From: Craterostigma plantagineum | Taxonomy: Eukaryota > Streptophyta > Magnoliopsida > Lamiales > Linderniaceae | Direction: 5' to 3' | Assembly (NCBI GenBank): GCA_027422505.1 | Contig: JAPQWV010000005.1 | Location: 15,704,501-15,768,500 of the forward strand | DNA length: 64,000 bases | Shown: in pieces, positions 52,783 to 64,000 of the stretch | How the letters are laid out: each line of letters starts with the position of its first letter | Numbering within the stretch: position 1 is the first letter of the stretch | The notes under the pieces: model-generated | The model's input: only the letters and a program-made list of their open reading frames with translations | Told to the model about the DNA's origin: nothing | Databases searched by the model: none | Position numbers and translations under genes: made by a program

Positions 52783-54163
52783 GAAAGCTGACTAGATAAG
52801 TTAGTCCTTAGTATTTCTTTGATCTTATCCTTTAGGATTTCCTCGATTTTATCCCCTGATTCTATTAATATTTTTCCTGATTCTATCTTCCTTACCTATT
52901 CAAATCCTTTCTATTTATGGGGTGATTATTTTTTTCTAAATAGATTATCTTCGAGATTTGTGTTAAAATCTATTTTCAGCCAAAACTTCCTCCTTATTTT
53001 TGAACTCTGATCTTAGTCCTTATTTCATTCCTTAATCTCCGCGAGATATCCTTTGATCTTCATTTTGTTCCAACTAACGAGCAGTTTCTCCTTTTACCAA
53101 TGATTTTTAAAATTCAAATTTTGAAATCGTTTCCTTATCTGCCTCACGTCTAGTCGATATTACATCTCTCCATAATTTCTTTTCATTCTTATCCAGGAAG
53201 CTTTCAACCTTTATGTAACCACCCACTCTCTTCCTTCTTGAATCTATTCAACCCTATCTTTCAATTCATTATTTTACTCTTCAATCTTTCGATCTCAACC
53301 ATGACGAAAACCGAAGACACCTTCAAAGAGTCCAAGCAGAAAGAAAAAGGATCAAGAGAACGACGACGAGCAGGGAACCATAGCTGATTTGAAACAGAAT
53401 ATCAAAGGCATCAATGATGATAATAGGAAGAAGTTCGATGAGATCTCACGGCACTTTAATTGGGTTAATCCTCATCTGTCTCATCTGATAGCGATTTCAG
53501 CCCTTAGAACTTCGATTCCTAATGATCTCCCAGCTCTAGTATGCCTAGTTCTAGTTTGCGCCTAATATTAAGTTCTTTTATTTTGCTGGTTTTTGGGTTA
53601 GTAGGTTGTGGTTGGTTGCAGGTTTTTGGTAAGTTGGTGGTGTTTTGGTTCCCTCCTTTTTGATGCTCAAGGGGGAGACTTTGGGCAATTAATGCCGTGT
53701 TTTGGGTGTTTTGGTTTGGTGTTGGGTTGTTCACTTTTTTTATGCGATTAATACTATCGGCTTACTTTTACATGCTTATGTCTTAATCTCTCTGTGCTTG
53801 AGTTTGGATTTGTTAAGGACTAAGGAATTCCGCAGATAGGCAGGGGGAGCAAACTGATATGATCTGAAATTTTGCAACATTCCATGGTGACTTGTGACAT
53901 TTCGTATTATATGACCTGGTAATTGCTATACATTTTTGCTGCCGTGTTTTTTTTGGAAAGAATTTGCTGTCGAGCTTTACATAGGAATATTAGCAATTAG
54001 ACAGGGGGAGCATGCTTTAGAATTGGATAAATTAATTTACTCAAATCTTATGTCACATGCTTTGATACTTAAACATGCTATGTGCTAAAATGGTTTCATA
54101 TCGAGTGTACTCATATGCTTAAGATAGGCATTAATTACTTGTCATCATCAAAAAGGGGGAGAT
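52783..54163 (+). other. 3' untranslated region of element I with four polypurine-like tracts
   Basis: No intact gene follows pol. An AT- and T-rich stretch (52800-53280) precedes a short broken frame near 53301-53550 (DEQGTIADLKQNIKGINDDN and FDEISRHFNWVNPHL readable), perhaps the wreck of a downstream ORF. GGGGGAG tracts follow at 53669-53678, 53842-53849, 54005-54012 and 54151-54162; the last is the working polypurine tract before the LTR. Repeated polypurine tracts are a known Sirevirus trait. Confidence 0.72.
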
Positions 54164-55700
54164 TGTAGACCTTTTTGGTCCAAATGATTATGAGAGTTTT
54201 GATTATTCCAAGTAATTACGTATTATGGGAGTACAATTTTGAAAACTCGATATGTATGATTTATGATGTTTAAGTATGTAAAATTATTCGATTAAGTGCT
54301 TAAATGTGATTAAATTGTTAAGATAATCGAATTTGTGTGCTCTTGAGCTTAACTGAAATATTGATGTGACTTAACTGAAATATTGCTGTGATCACCTGAT
54401 TATGAACGTTCTCGTATGAATGGAATCTCACTGTGTGCTATATATGGAAAATATACTATGTTGAGTGATATGTGAACCGTCTATGAGATTGAGTTATTTT
54501 AGGAAAGAATATCGATGTGATCACCCCGATATGAATGAGTATGCTATATATGGAAAAGATATTCTGATTAAGTGCTTACATGTGATTGATTTATTTTAGG
54601 AAAGAATATCAATGATATATCCATTTGAGTGCTATATTATTTGACTTTTAAATCAGTGAATCATGATCTATCTTTCCTTATGCAACTTGGGGTTCATATT
54701 TTGGAAAGTGATTAATTGATTGGGCTTATATGTGGTTATATGCAGATTGAGTCTATATATGGAATGTGCTGACAAACGGATGAGATCACCTTGGAAGGAA
54801 AGTAAGATTCTGGTATTTATGGTAAATGATCATTTTTGACCGTTGAGCATAATTGGGTTATTCTTGACATGATTTCATGAGTTAATGCACGTGATTATTG
54901 AGCTTTCTCTTGCATATTCTGTGCTTAACTTTCCTTGTGAAGTGTAGAGTCTATTCGTGGGTCTATATAGAAGATAAACACTTCACATTGAAGGGTACGA
55001 AACAAACACACAAGCAAACGAATCCCTTAGAGTGATTGAGCGTTAATTTGCGATTCATTCGTAGTTTGTGTTGAGCTTTCATTTGCGAATTCTGTACCCT
55101 TTGAGCGATCATTTGCAACACCCTATCCTAAAAACCCTAGTCTTCGGACGTGTTGAACGCACAAAGGAGCACGGTTAGAGTCTTCCGCACGTAGAGGGAC
55201 GAATTTGGTGGATTCGGTGGCCCTTCGGTAGCATGCTGTGTCCAGTCGGGGAATAGGTTTCCTAGGAAAACGACGTGGAACGAAACTTGGCGTGCGGCAA
55301 CCTAGGTGGAGGTCTAGTTTCCAAAGTGCTTCGTTTGTGTAAGCGTCGATCATTTTGTAACCATAACCGGTAATACTCAGTGATTGATTGGAACTCTTGG
55401 GGAGATCACACCCCAAGGATAGGATTAAACCCCAATTGGGGATATAGCCTGTATAAAAATTCCGTCTCACTTTACTTTCTGCTATTTACTTTTCTGTGAG
55501 ACAAACCCGGAACGATTTCAAATAACCAGGGAATATCTTTGAAACTTTTTCAAAAAACTACGCGATATCTTTGAACCAGTTTTAGAAAAAGGGTTAGGGA
55601 TACAATATTGATACTCGTACTGTTTTCTAGGGAATAACGTAATCTGAAATATCTTCTTAAAGAAAAGTATTTTTCAAAGAAGAACAAGCCAATTTTTTTA
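54164..55700 (+). repeat. 3' LTR of element I, lacking its last 50 or so bases
   Basis: Starts TGTAGACCTTTTTGGTCC, homologous to the L LTR start TGTTGACCTTTTGGTCC at 56955. It matches the 5' fragment (33480-34145) up to GCCAATTTTTTTAA, after which the terminal block (CCTAGTTCACCCCC in the 5' copy) is replaced by inverted fragment K. 1,537 bp. Confidence 0.87.
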
Positions 55701-56954
55701 AAATTCAAAACTCAATCCTAGAATAATTTTGAAATTTCAATAAATAATATTCCAAATATTTTATTTCATATTTATTTATATTAAATATGCAAATTCCGAA
55801 AATACACTCAAAGGCATATTTCGAAATTAGCTTAAGGTGAAATCCAATTTTATCCTCAAACCCATTAAGCACTTGGCCAAGCCCAAGTCTTAAAGTTAGT
55901 TTCATAAGATGTCCAACTTCGATCCAATAAATGGCCCGAGGCCCATTAAGGCGTGGCCCAATGGCCCAAGGCCCGTTAAGGCCCAAAACACTTTCTCTCC
56001 TTATCAGTACACGTTGATGATCCTTTTTAAGCCCGACTCTCTAGGTTCGACTAAATTGGCAGGGGAGGAATCCAAGAGTCCGGTAGTTACCTATCCAATC
56101 CCGTAGTACCGGACCGTAACCCGATTCGAGTGCGAATTTCGACCCAGTCTTTATTCCAGAACCTCTCTATAGATTATAGTACTATGTATAAACCCTTCAG
56201 CTGTGTCCCAATCGAGTGAGAGCCATGGTCTATGTCAAACTCACTAAACTCGATTCTATGATAAAAAGGAGATGAGACAAATTACCAAACTACCCTCCAA
56301 GGATTTTGTAATTTCGCCGTCCTCATAGGACACTTATCTCGATTACTTGTGAGACTGTGAATCCGTACTCGGCGGTCTAAGCCCGGCAATCACAAATCGT
56401 CATCAAGACCGCATCTGGCCCGCTGACCCATGCAACAGCAAATCGGGTCGAGGGAAACCAGTGACAGTCGAGACTTCGAAGTCAACTCCGTCAAAGCCCC
56501 TTTGGGTTTAAAGTTCACGTAGACTACTATAGTGTTGTCGTCGATCATTGACACTCCTTGAGTAATAAGCCATGTTGACCGTACGACCCGTGAGTCAGAG
56601 TCCATGAAACGATTCAATCCCTTGATTCAATTCGTATCACAAGTCATGACCTCCACTTCCAAGTGGGATATCGGCACACGATAGGTCATCGGCAAATAAG
56701 ACGTGATCGGTTATCCAACACCAACTGGAGCCTAAGGCTTACGGACTTTTAATGTTCGAGGTTAAGAGTCCACTGGTGCCTTCCTCTCTCGTGCCCATCG
56801 AGAACAGTGACTCATCTCGATACATTTAGATTTGTTCATTTATTGCTTTACCGGATGCTAAGTAAAGAACTCTTATATCCAATAAACGAACAATGCCTTT
56901 CAATAAACACACGATAATATTTTATTACACAAAAAGGTCGAATGATAAATAAGC
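55701..56954 (-). repeat. Inverted fragment K of the copia E LTR
   Basis: The reverse complement of 55701-56954 aligns with 12081-13370 of the E LTR, including GAATATTATTTATTGAAATTT and AAGTCATGACCTCC. Neither LTR end is present. It lies between the truncated LTR of I and the intact LTR L. Unlike E it lacks both MITEs. Confidence 0.87.
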
Positions 56955-58361
56955 TGTTGACCTTTTGGTCCATGAGCGTTAGAGAGTTTTGATGAACGAT
57001 GTAATTGTAATGACGTTAGGTCTATAAATTATGCAATTCGATTTGTATGCTGATTCTTTGCATGCTTTCCACTGAATTTAATGTGCAATATTGAATTAAT
57101 ATCTTTCCTTATGCTGATTGCAATATTATATTTAGGAAAGATTTGATTTGATTGACTTTGTGGATATGATGCTATGTGCTCAAAACGGATGTAATCTCTA
57201 AAATACGGAAAGTTGTGGCATGACAATTTGAATCGTGAGAGCTGTGATCTGATCTGATATTATGTGCTAAACATGGAAAATATGTTGATCTGATACTGAG
57301 TGCTAAATATGGAATTGATATAATGCTATCTCGTATGCGATACATCGCAAGTAATCTGGATTTACTTATTCTATTAATTGATAGCAGGGAATCACATATG
57401 GAAAGTTCTGATATGTTAAATATATTCAAAATAAGTGAATATGCCTTGAGAATGAATCTAAGCTTTATATGGAATATAATCATGCTTTAATGTGCTTATG
57501 ACCGTTGTGATGATTTATTAAGAGTTGACTTATATGGCAAGATTGACTCTCGAAAAGTGCATGCAAATTATGCTTGATTTGATGATTATTATGTGATATG
57601 ATTTTTCATGAGAAGTGCTGATTGAAAAGGTTTATATATATGCTACACTTCATAATTTCGGAGTACTTAGAATTTGCGAACCTATGACTACGAGAGTTTT
57701 GAGCAGAAACACGACTGAGAGATTCCTAAGCCTTCACTTGTGATAGCTTTCTGCCATACTGAGCTTTAACTTGCGATATCATCACTGCACGAGTAACTCA
57801 TCCCGATATTCCTACCTCCACCATATATTCTGTCTTTGGACGTGTTGCCTTCGGACGTGAGCGATACCAAGGAGGCAAGGTCGACGTTTATACACACGTG
57901 AAGGGAAGGACGAGTTCCGAGGGCCCTTCGGTAGCGAGCTGTGTCTGTTGGGATCAGGAGATTTCGAGGAACAAAACTCGGCGTGTGGTAACCTAGTGTA
58001 GCTAGTGTTCGACTTGTTTCGGTTGTGTATTGGGCTAATCATTTAGTTTTGCATCCAGCTACGATGCATTATAGTGATTGGTTAAACTCTTGGGGAGCAA
58101 ACCCCAAGGAGAGGAGTAAACCCCAGTCGGGGATATAACCTCTATGAAAATCCTGTCTCGCATTTACTTTTCAATTATTTCTTTATCACTGTGAGACAGA
58201 CCCGACACACATCCGACGTTACTCTGATATATCAGGCATACCTACATGAGCATTCAGTAGGCATTCCTAAGCCACTACATTTTTAGAATTGTGAAAAGAA
58301 GAAGTATAAAATTTTATAAGCCTAATTCACCCTCCTCCTCTTGGGCACATTTTTATCTTCA
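56955..58361 (+). repeat. 5' LTR of copia element L (I family)
   Basis: 1,407 bp, TGTTGACCTTTTGGTCC to TTATCTTCA. Related to the I LTR but clearly diverged. Its end block CCTAATTCACCCTCC and TTTTATCTTCA matches I's true LTR end at 34146-34196. The minus-strand frame 58042-57812 is a shadow. Confidence 0.87.
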
Positions 58362-58363
58362 TT

Positions 58364-58375
58364 TGGTATCAGAGA
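58364..58375 (+). other. Primer binding site of element L
   Basis: TGGTATCAGAGA, two bases past the LTR end; the last base differs from the usual TGGTATCAGAGC. Confidence 0.82.
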
Positions 58376-58421
58376 CAAGTTACTCAAACGACGGGCCTAA
58401 CAAGCCTGAGTTAAAGATCTA

Positions 58422-58748
58422 ATGGCTTCTTCGAGTTTTGATGTTTTTGCAGAGGGACAATCCCATTCCAGGCCACCACTCTTTGATGGAACCAACTACG
58501 CCATATGGAAGAACCGCATGAAGGAATTCCTTATGGCCGTCGACTATGTTCTGTGGGATATCATCACCACCGGGCCATTCGAACCCAAAAATAAAGACGG
58601 AACTCCAAAGGAAACTGCTGACTATGATGCAGCTGACAAGCGAGGAATCTCACTGAATGCCAAAGCAAAGAACATGATTGCATGCACGCTTACAAGAGAT
58701 GAGTACAATCGTGTGAGCTCATGCGAATCTGCCAAAGATATGTGGGAC
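58422..58748 (+). pseudogene. Copia gag N-terminal part, element L
   Basis: The frame reads MASSSFDVFAEGQSHSRPP, YAIWKNRMKEFLMAVDYVLW, KAKNMIACTLTRDEYNRVSS and SAKDMWD, then the M LTR begins at 58749. In I the equivalent stretch is frame-shifted and shortened, so L shows the better gag start. The rest of L is not in the window. Confidence 0.87.
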
Positions 58749-61645
58749 TGTAACGACCCTCACTTTTAAATAAAAATAATGGCGGATTTTTCCATAAGGA
58801 AAACTACGGAAGACCCAATTAATAGAAATTGTCCTCGCGAAATAAAATATATTGCAGTGGAATAAAAATATTCTACACGCGCACACGGTTCACACACGTC
58901 ATATTTAACAGTCACACTTAAATTGGATTTATTGACACACATGACACACTGAAACCTCTCCACAGGTCACATCCATGTACCGCCTTGCCCTCAAAAGACC
59001 ATGGATCACCGCCACCAACTCGTTAGTTTCGACATGTGTCCACATCGGGCTCGTCAGTACCTACAACACGTAAACTGAGCTCCTTGCCCAGTAGATGAAA
59101 TAATGCATGATGCAATCGTGCACTCAATCCCAAACCCGATATCTCACCTAATATGCAAGCTCTTTCTTTTTCTCACGCTAATTTATTATTTCTCAAATTA
59201 GGGCCCTAGGTTAGACTCGACACCTCGCATGCCTCACAATAACGGTAGCCTACTCTGGAAGTTCACGCCAGGTCGCTCCTTCCGTATAATATATATAAGA
59301 CGGTCAAACCTCGGGAAGTTCACGCCCGGGTAGACAAAAACGCTCGCATCTGTCTAGTTGACAGAACGCTCACACATGTCTGCCGTCAGGTGCCATATTG
59401 AGTACTAACCCCGACTCTCCAACGAGTCACCAATCACAAAATCATTCTCTACCCCACTTATGAAAGCGTTACCGTCTCCAATACGGTACATACGATTTCA
59501 GTTCATCACCGACCCATATGGTCTAAACTTCTCTCTATCTAGTATGAAATGCACGTGACAGATAATTGCATGATATACACAATTTATTTAAATCGAATAA
59601 AAATATTCACATATATAATGTAAAACATGCATGCGTGAAAAATAAAGACACACAACACATAAAAACACATAATAGTTTACGTGTCGTAGGTGAATATTTC
59701 ACCTACCTGTCGTCCTTAGTTTTGCAAGCGGTAATTCCTTAATATTCTGAACCTCTGGACCTTTTGGACGTAAAAATATTCTCATATTAGTATATCTATT
59801 AGATCAAATTAACATGAATATTTTCGAACCCTAATTGTCGAAAACCCTAAAATTCTACATCCAATGTTACAATATCCTAATATCTCAAATTAATCCCAAC
59901 TCTCATATTAAAAAAAATCCACCAACACATTGAAACATTATATTAGTTAAAAAAAAACATATATACACATGTATTGGTCATTGCCGAAACCTAGAGTCGA
60001 TCCGTCCTATATTCAAAGACTAGTCGTATACTACTCGGAATATAATACATTCAAGCATGTGTAGAAAATTTAGTAATAACAAACCTATGATATTAAAAAC
60101 ATCCCAACAATCAGCATAAGTGCCAAAAATTCCTAAGATCAAAATCACTTAATCACCCATTAATAATGAAAACTCAAAAGTATAAGCCCATAGAAAACCC
60201 TAATTATATTCCATATATGTGTATAATGCCGAATTTATGCCTAAGCTGGGAATATCAAGTTCGAATAGTATAATACACAAGACTTCTTAATGTCATAAAG
60301 CTTACTACTATCAAGATCCATCATAAGTGCAAACTAATCATATACTTAATAGGTTGAACTTTAAAGCTTTTATTCGTTGTTCTAATATAGAAATGCTCCT
60401 ATAACCATTAACGTACATTTAATATGACTAACTCAAAAATCTGAAATTTCAAACATGATAACCTTACATTAATCATACTAAACATAATAAATAGTTCATA
60501 TACCTTGCTTCAAAATCAGATTTTCGAATTTACTTCTTGTCAAATTGAGTTTCTTAGTTTGGATATCTCTTCGTCAACTTCTTCTTTCGTGAGTGAGTTG
60601 TTTTGAGTTCATTCGTAAGTTCTTTCTCCTTGTTGCTTTTATTCTACAATTTCTCTCCCTCTCAATTATTTTGGTTAATGATGAGTTGAGAAATGGTCCA
60701 ACCTTATCTTTAGCTTGTATGTTTTGTTAAGGATCATGGTGGTGATATAAAGTAACGAATTCCTTGTGCTCTTACCGTAACAATAAGCATTATTTAATAA
60801 AGTAGTCATCTTGCTTTGGACGAAATCCTTTACTTTTGTTCTTGATCACATGTTCAAAACTTATTGTGAAATGATTAGTAGGACAAGTAGGCCATATGCC
60901 GTTTCCCTCTTTGGTTAAAAACAATGATTTGCCCTTTATGATTAGGACACATCATACATAACTTTCCTCATTCTTATTTAATTGTGGGTGTCCTTTTATG
61001 ACATGGTAATTGGATTATATATCAATTATTGAGAAGGCAACGTTTGTGGCAAGGATTTCCTCACACTTAAGAAAATTATGTCAATTCGTTCCTACGTGCC
61101 ATATTTTATACTAGTTTCATATGTCCATCCTCTACCCATTAGTTATGATTAACAATATAAATATATATTTATACATGTATGCTTGTGGACATATATCCCC
61201 ACGACCCTTCATTGCCATTGAGACTTTTGGGGATTAATATTATTCATTTAATAGTATATATATATATATATATGTATATATATACACATATGAACACAAA
61301 CTATTACATAGATACAACACAAACTTTTCTAACCTAGCCCATATATCCTACGAAACTTTGCTCCATTATTATTGTACATATACATGTGTATTTCCCTTGC
61401 TATTAAGAACGTTTCATTCCTATCCATCAATCGTTTGGGCCTAGGTAATAATTTACTTTTGGGTCATATTATTTTAGTACTTACTTATTATTGGGCTTTG
61501 ATTCTTGAGCTAAAGCACTTAGGTTAAATATTATTTTCGATCACTTTCCTATTTGAACACATGTTCTTTTGGGCCATTCGAATATTAATTCCTTTAATTC
61601 GAAGATTTGAAATTCAAGATACTGTATTAATTTATGGGTATTACA
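58749..61645 (-). repeat. LTR of element M (3' copy in element orientation)
   Basis: 2,897 bp; TGTAATACCC at 61645 on the minus strand to GTTACA at 58749. Bases 58749-59060 match the partial copy 62960-63271 with only a few differences by eye (AAACTACGG against AAACCACGG, for example). The TGTAATACCC end abuts gag sequence through a two-base AA linker, which lies outside the usual polypurine-tract context. Contains an AT-dinucleotide run at about 61254-61284. Confidence 0.85.
61254..61284. repeat. (TA)n microsatellite in the M LTR
   Basis: An alternating TA run of about 31 bp with a single G interruption, ending in TATACACATATG. Confidence 0.85.
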
Positions 61646-62795
61646 TTACGTGAAAGATGTTCAACGTACCCGTCACCACCGCTGGGTTTGCTTCTGCTTC
61701 CTCGTTCGTCATGGTGAAAACCCTGGCTGGAATCGATGGAGGTCGAACTGGCTGTTGAGTCGGATTCACGGGTAGGTTCTCCGGACAGCTCCTCGCATAA
61801 TGACCATTCTTTCCACATCGAAAGCACTGAGGGCCTGGGTTAGAACCGGATCTAAAGCAGATTCCGAAGTGATAACGTCCGCATTGTTGGCATCGAGGCG
61901 CGGGGTTTGGAGTCAAAATATTTGCTGGCCCTTGGTTCATTGGGCGCCAGTTCTGTTGGCCCGGTCGGTTGTTTTGATTATTTTTGCCAGGGCCTTTGCC
62001 AAAGAATTGGCGCTTGCGATCACCTCCTCCTCCTTGCTGATTCTCATGTCTTCTTTTTGCCTCCTGGGCCTCCACAATCTGTGCCTCCGCCTGCTCCGCA
62101 ATCATTGCCCGCTCCGCTACTTGTGTAAACTCCAGCTGTCGGACTCCCGTTATACTTAAGTCTCGATAAAGTTCAGGTTTGAGGCCAGTTATGAACCTCG
62201 TCACCTTCAACAGATTAGTGGACACCATGTGAGGGGCAAAACGAGACAGCTCCTCAAACTTGCGGATATACTCCGCAACTGACATCCCTCCTTGCTTCAG
62301 GTTCATAAATTCGAGCATCCTTCGTTCTTGTTCATGGGCTGAGAAGTACTTGTTGTGAAACAACTCCTTGAAGTGCTCCCACGGCATCGTCACTGGGTTC
62401 TCTAGTACTTTCGTTGTGTCCCACCAAAACCTAGCGTTTCCTCTTAGCATGGAGATGGCACAAAGAACCTTCTCCTCCTCTGGCACACGGCTATAGATGA
62501 ACATGTCTTCGATCGTACGTAACCAGTCTTCTGCCACTACAGGGTTAGTGGCATCAGCAAATGTCGGAGGATTTAGTTTTCTGAAACGTTCTCCGATAAT
62601 TTCGACACGTTCTGGTTGCGGGGAGGAGCGATGCTCAAATGAATTGCGGTGTTGTATCAACTCATTTATCTGGTCCGACTGACGTTGGATCAGTTCGGTT
62701 AAGCGCATTATCATGGAATCACGCTCACTCGCAGGGGACTCAGATTCGCCCCTACGGCTTGACTCTCCCCCATTTTCTCTACGTCCTCGCCTCAT
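61646..62795 (-). CDS. Chromovirus gag (element M)
   Basis: Start at 62795 (MRRGRRENGGESSRRG) in place of the upstream frame ATG at 62843, by analogy with H. Order: FRKLNPPTFADATNPVVAED, LRGNARFWWDTTKVLENPV, KQGGMSVAEYIRKFEELSRF, GLKPELYRDLSITG, then CQQCGRYHFGICF and the zinc knuckle CFRCGKNGHYARSC, then [20 protein letters not shown] and VVTGTLNIFHV. The last residues are the start of the protease region; the frame stops at the LTR junction. The gag/protease linker is in a single frame here. Confidence 0.88.
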
Positions 62796-62945
62796 TTTCG
62801 ATAATGATCTATTCATCACATATACAACACACTTTAATAACACATAATCACATAAGTTATATAAAAAAAAACTTACAGGTGAGGCCGGTTCTCCAGGCTT
62901 TTGAGCGGCAGTACATGGACAGTCTTCAGAACACGTAAACCTAAC

Positions 62946-62957
62946 GCTCTGATACCA
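62946..62957 (-). other. Primer binding site of element M
   Basis: TGGTATCAGAGC on the minus strand, two bases from the LTR edge at 62960. Complementary to initiator tRNA-Met. The leader to the gag start is about 150 bases. Confidence 0.9.
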
Positions 62958-62959
62958 AC

Positions 62960-63271
62960 TGTAACGACCCTCACTTTAAAATAAAAATAATGGCGGATTT
63001 TTCCATAAGGAAAACCACGGAAGACCCAATTAATAGAAATTGTCCTCGCGAAATAAAATATATTGCAGTGGAATAAAAATATTCTACACGCGCACACGGT
63101 TCACACACGTCATATTTAACAGTCACACTCAAATTGGATTTATTGACACACATGACACACTGAAACCTCTCCACAGGTCACATCCATGTACCGCCTTGCC
63201 CTCAAAAGACCATGGATCACCGCCACCAACCTCGTTAGTTTCGACATGTGTCCACATCGGGCTCGTCAGTA
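62960..63271 (-). repeat. Partial LTR of element M (5' copy in element orientation)
   Basis: 312 bp, the 3' end of the LTR only, from TGTAACGACCCTCAC to CTCGTCAGTA. The 58749 copy continues past this point with CCTACAACACG, whereas here pol sequence of the opposite orientation follows at 63272. Confidence 0.87.
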
Positions 63272-64000
63272 TGGGTGGTGACGGGTACGTTGAACATCTT
63301 TCACGTGCCTACGTCTGTTCTCATTGACTCTGGCGCCACACATTCGTTTGTGTCGGCTAAGTATGTGGAAAGAGTAGGAATATATCCTACCCAGTCAGAA
63401 TGCTGTTATGTAGTGATATTACCTCACGGGGGTCCAATTCAAACCAACAGGGCAGTACAGAAATGTCCTATAAACATCGAGGGTAGAAACTTAGAAGCTG
63501 ATCTGATTGTGATCCCGATGAACGATTATGACATCATATTTGGGATGGATTGGCTTTCGAAATATAGAGCCGTGATTGACTGTGCTAAGAAGATAGTGAA
63601 ATTTCAATTGCCTGAGGATGAGGTATTTACTTTTTCGGGTAAAACGAACCAAAGTTGTATTCCTCAAATTTCGGCTTTTAAGGCTCAACGACTTTTGAAA
63701 TCGGGTTGTGAATCTTTCTTAGTATGTGCGGTAAAGGCGGAGAAAGCCCCTCTTCCAGAATTGAAGGATGTGCCAATAGTAAATGAGTTCGCCGATGTAT
63801 TTCCCGATGATCTCCCGGGGTTACCCCCTGATCGAGAAATACAGTTCACCATCGACCTAGTGCCAGGAGCGGGTCCTATCGCTAAAGCCCCTTATCGATT
63901 AGCACCAAACGAGTTAAAGGAGTTAAATGAACAACTGGAGGAGCTGTTACAGAAGGGATTTATTCAGCCTAGCTTTTATGAGGATGTGCATCGACTACCG
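63272..64000 (+). pseudogene. Chromovirus protease and RT start (fragment N)
   Basis: The plus-strand frame reads VVTGTLNIFHVPTSV, then the protease active site [14 protein letters not shown] with the catalytic Asp, then [20 protein letters not shown], and after the [16 protein letters not shown] segment the RT start LAPNELKELNEQLEELLQKG and FIQPSF. There the expected coding is missing: about 50 bases that encode [16 protein letters not shown] in H are lost, and the frame shifts (MRMCIDYR is readable in another frame). The first 33 bases (63274-63306) repeat the end of M's gag in inverse orientation. Continues out of the window. Confidence 0.87.

Larger units (their letters stand above)
33480..55700 (+). 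mobile_element. Sirevirus-type copia element I, split by J
   Basis: Left part 33480-35324 (LTR fragment, primer site, gag); right part 49123-55700 (gag tail, protease remnant, integrase, RT, RNase H, untranslated region with four polypurine-like tracts, 3' LTR). Both LTRs are truncated: the left one begins mid-LTR at the F junction (33480), and the right one loses its last 50 or so bases at K (55700). Pol carries several frameshifts and one stop. J inserted into the gag region, in the variable stretch after the first zinc knuckle, with a GGAAG target duplication. Confidence 0.87.
58749..63271 (-). mobile_element. Chromovirus element M, gag-only derivative or inverted piece
   Basis: On the minus strand: partial 5' LTR (63271-62960), tRNA-Met primer site, gag (62795-61646), then directly a full LTR (61645-58749) with no pol. 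LTR ends are TGTAATACCC and GGTCGTTACA. It either lost pol by deletion and then inserted in minus orientation, or is half of an inversion: the plus-strand pol N begins with the same 33 bases with which the gag ends. No matching 5-bp target duplication is verifiable (58744-58748 is GGGAC). Confidence 0.82.

Noticed and set aside
53519..53734. Minus-strand 71-codon Asn/Gln/Pro-rich frame
   Set aside because: Complement of a T/G-rich untranslated stretch of I; no protein family and no context for an antisense gene.
58766..58963. 65-codon minus-strand frame, repeated at 62971-63174
   Set aside because: It is within the M LTR and its partial copy, and starts and ends with LTR sequence.
59000..61600. 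Host gene or promoter in the long AT-rich stretch
   Set aside because: The whole stretch is bounded by LTR ends and the first 312 bases recur at 62960; no frame or splice pattern supports a host gene.

Overview
The window is a block of nested LTR retrotransposons from a flowering plant, very probably a eudicot. I see no host gene, rRNA or tRNA. The plant assignment rests on Athila-type and chromovirus-type Ty3/gypsy elements, Ty1/copia elements of the Sirevirus and TNT-like types, a TRIM, and MITE-like elements. The species cannot be named from sequence alone.

Layout, left to right. (A) 1-1856: leader and 5' LTR of a minus-strand Sirevirus-like copia element whose gag starts just outside the window. 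(B) 1857-3192: 3' end of a second, plus-strand Sirevirus-like element. (C) 3193-10950: minus-strand Athila-type gypsy element (5' LTR, tRNA-Asp-type primer site, gag, broken protease, RT, RNase H, integrase), cut off in integrase by B. Its RT carries a 1,004-bp TRIM at 5419-6422 with target duplication GTCGT. (D) 10951-11402: chromovirus integrase fragment into which C inserted. (E) 11403-17412: plus-strand TNT-like copia element with one LTR holding two MITE-like insertions, a GC-rich leader and a broken gag. (F) 17413-33479: 3' part of a minus-strand Sirevirus-like element, split by (G), a solo gypsy LTR at 19893-33051 with target duplication CAATG. G is split in turn by (H), a nearly intact chromovirus at 21655-31830 with target duplication ACTAT and LTRs about 1% apart.

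(I) 33480-55700: decayed plus-strand Sirevirus-type copia element, split by (J), a 13.8-kb Sirevirus-like element at 35330-49122 on the minus strand with target duplication GGAAG and LTRs about 2% apart. (K) 55701-56954: inverted piece of an E-family LTR. (L) 56955-58748: intact 5' LTR, primer site and gag start of another I-family copy. (M) 58749-63271: minus-strand chromovirus LTR, gag, primer site and partial LTR. (N) 63272-64000: plus-strand chromovirus protease/RT that begins exactly where M's gag stops.

Most coding regions carry stops or frameshifts. The best preserved are the H gag and pol frames, the J gag, and the 960-codon J downstream frame. The open questions are the large J downstream ORF shared with B and F, three arrays of short CpG-bearing motifs in AT-rich untranslated DNA (J leader, J spacer, G solo LTR), a palindrome array in the Athila LTR, the TRIM with a 72-bp interior, and the inverted gag/pol junction between M and N. 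LTR distances and motif counts were made by eye and are approximate.
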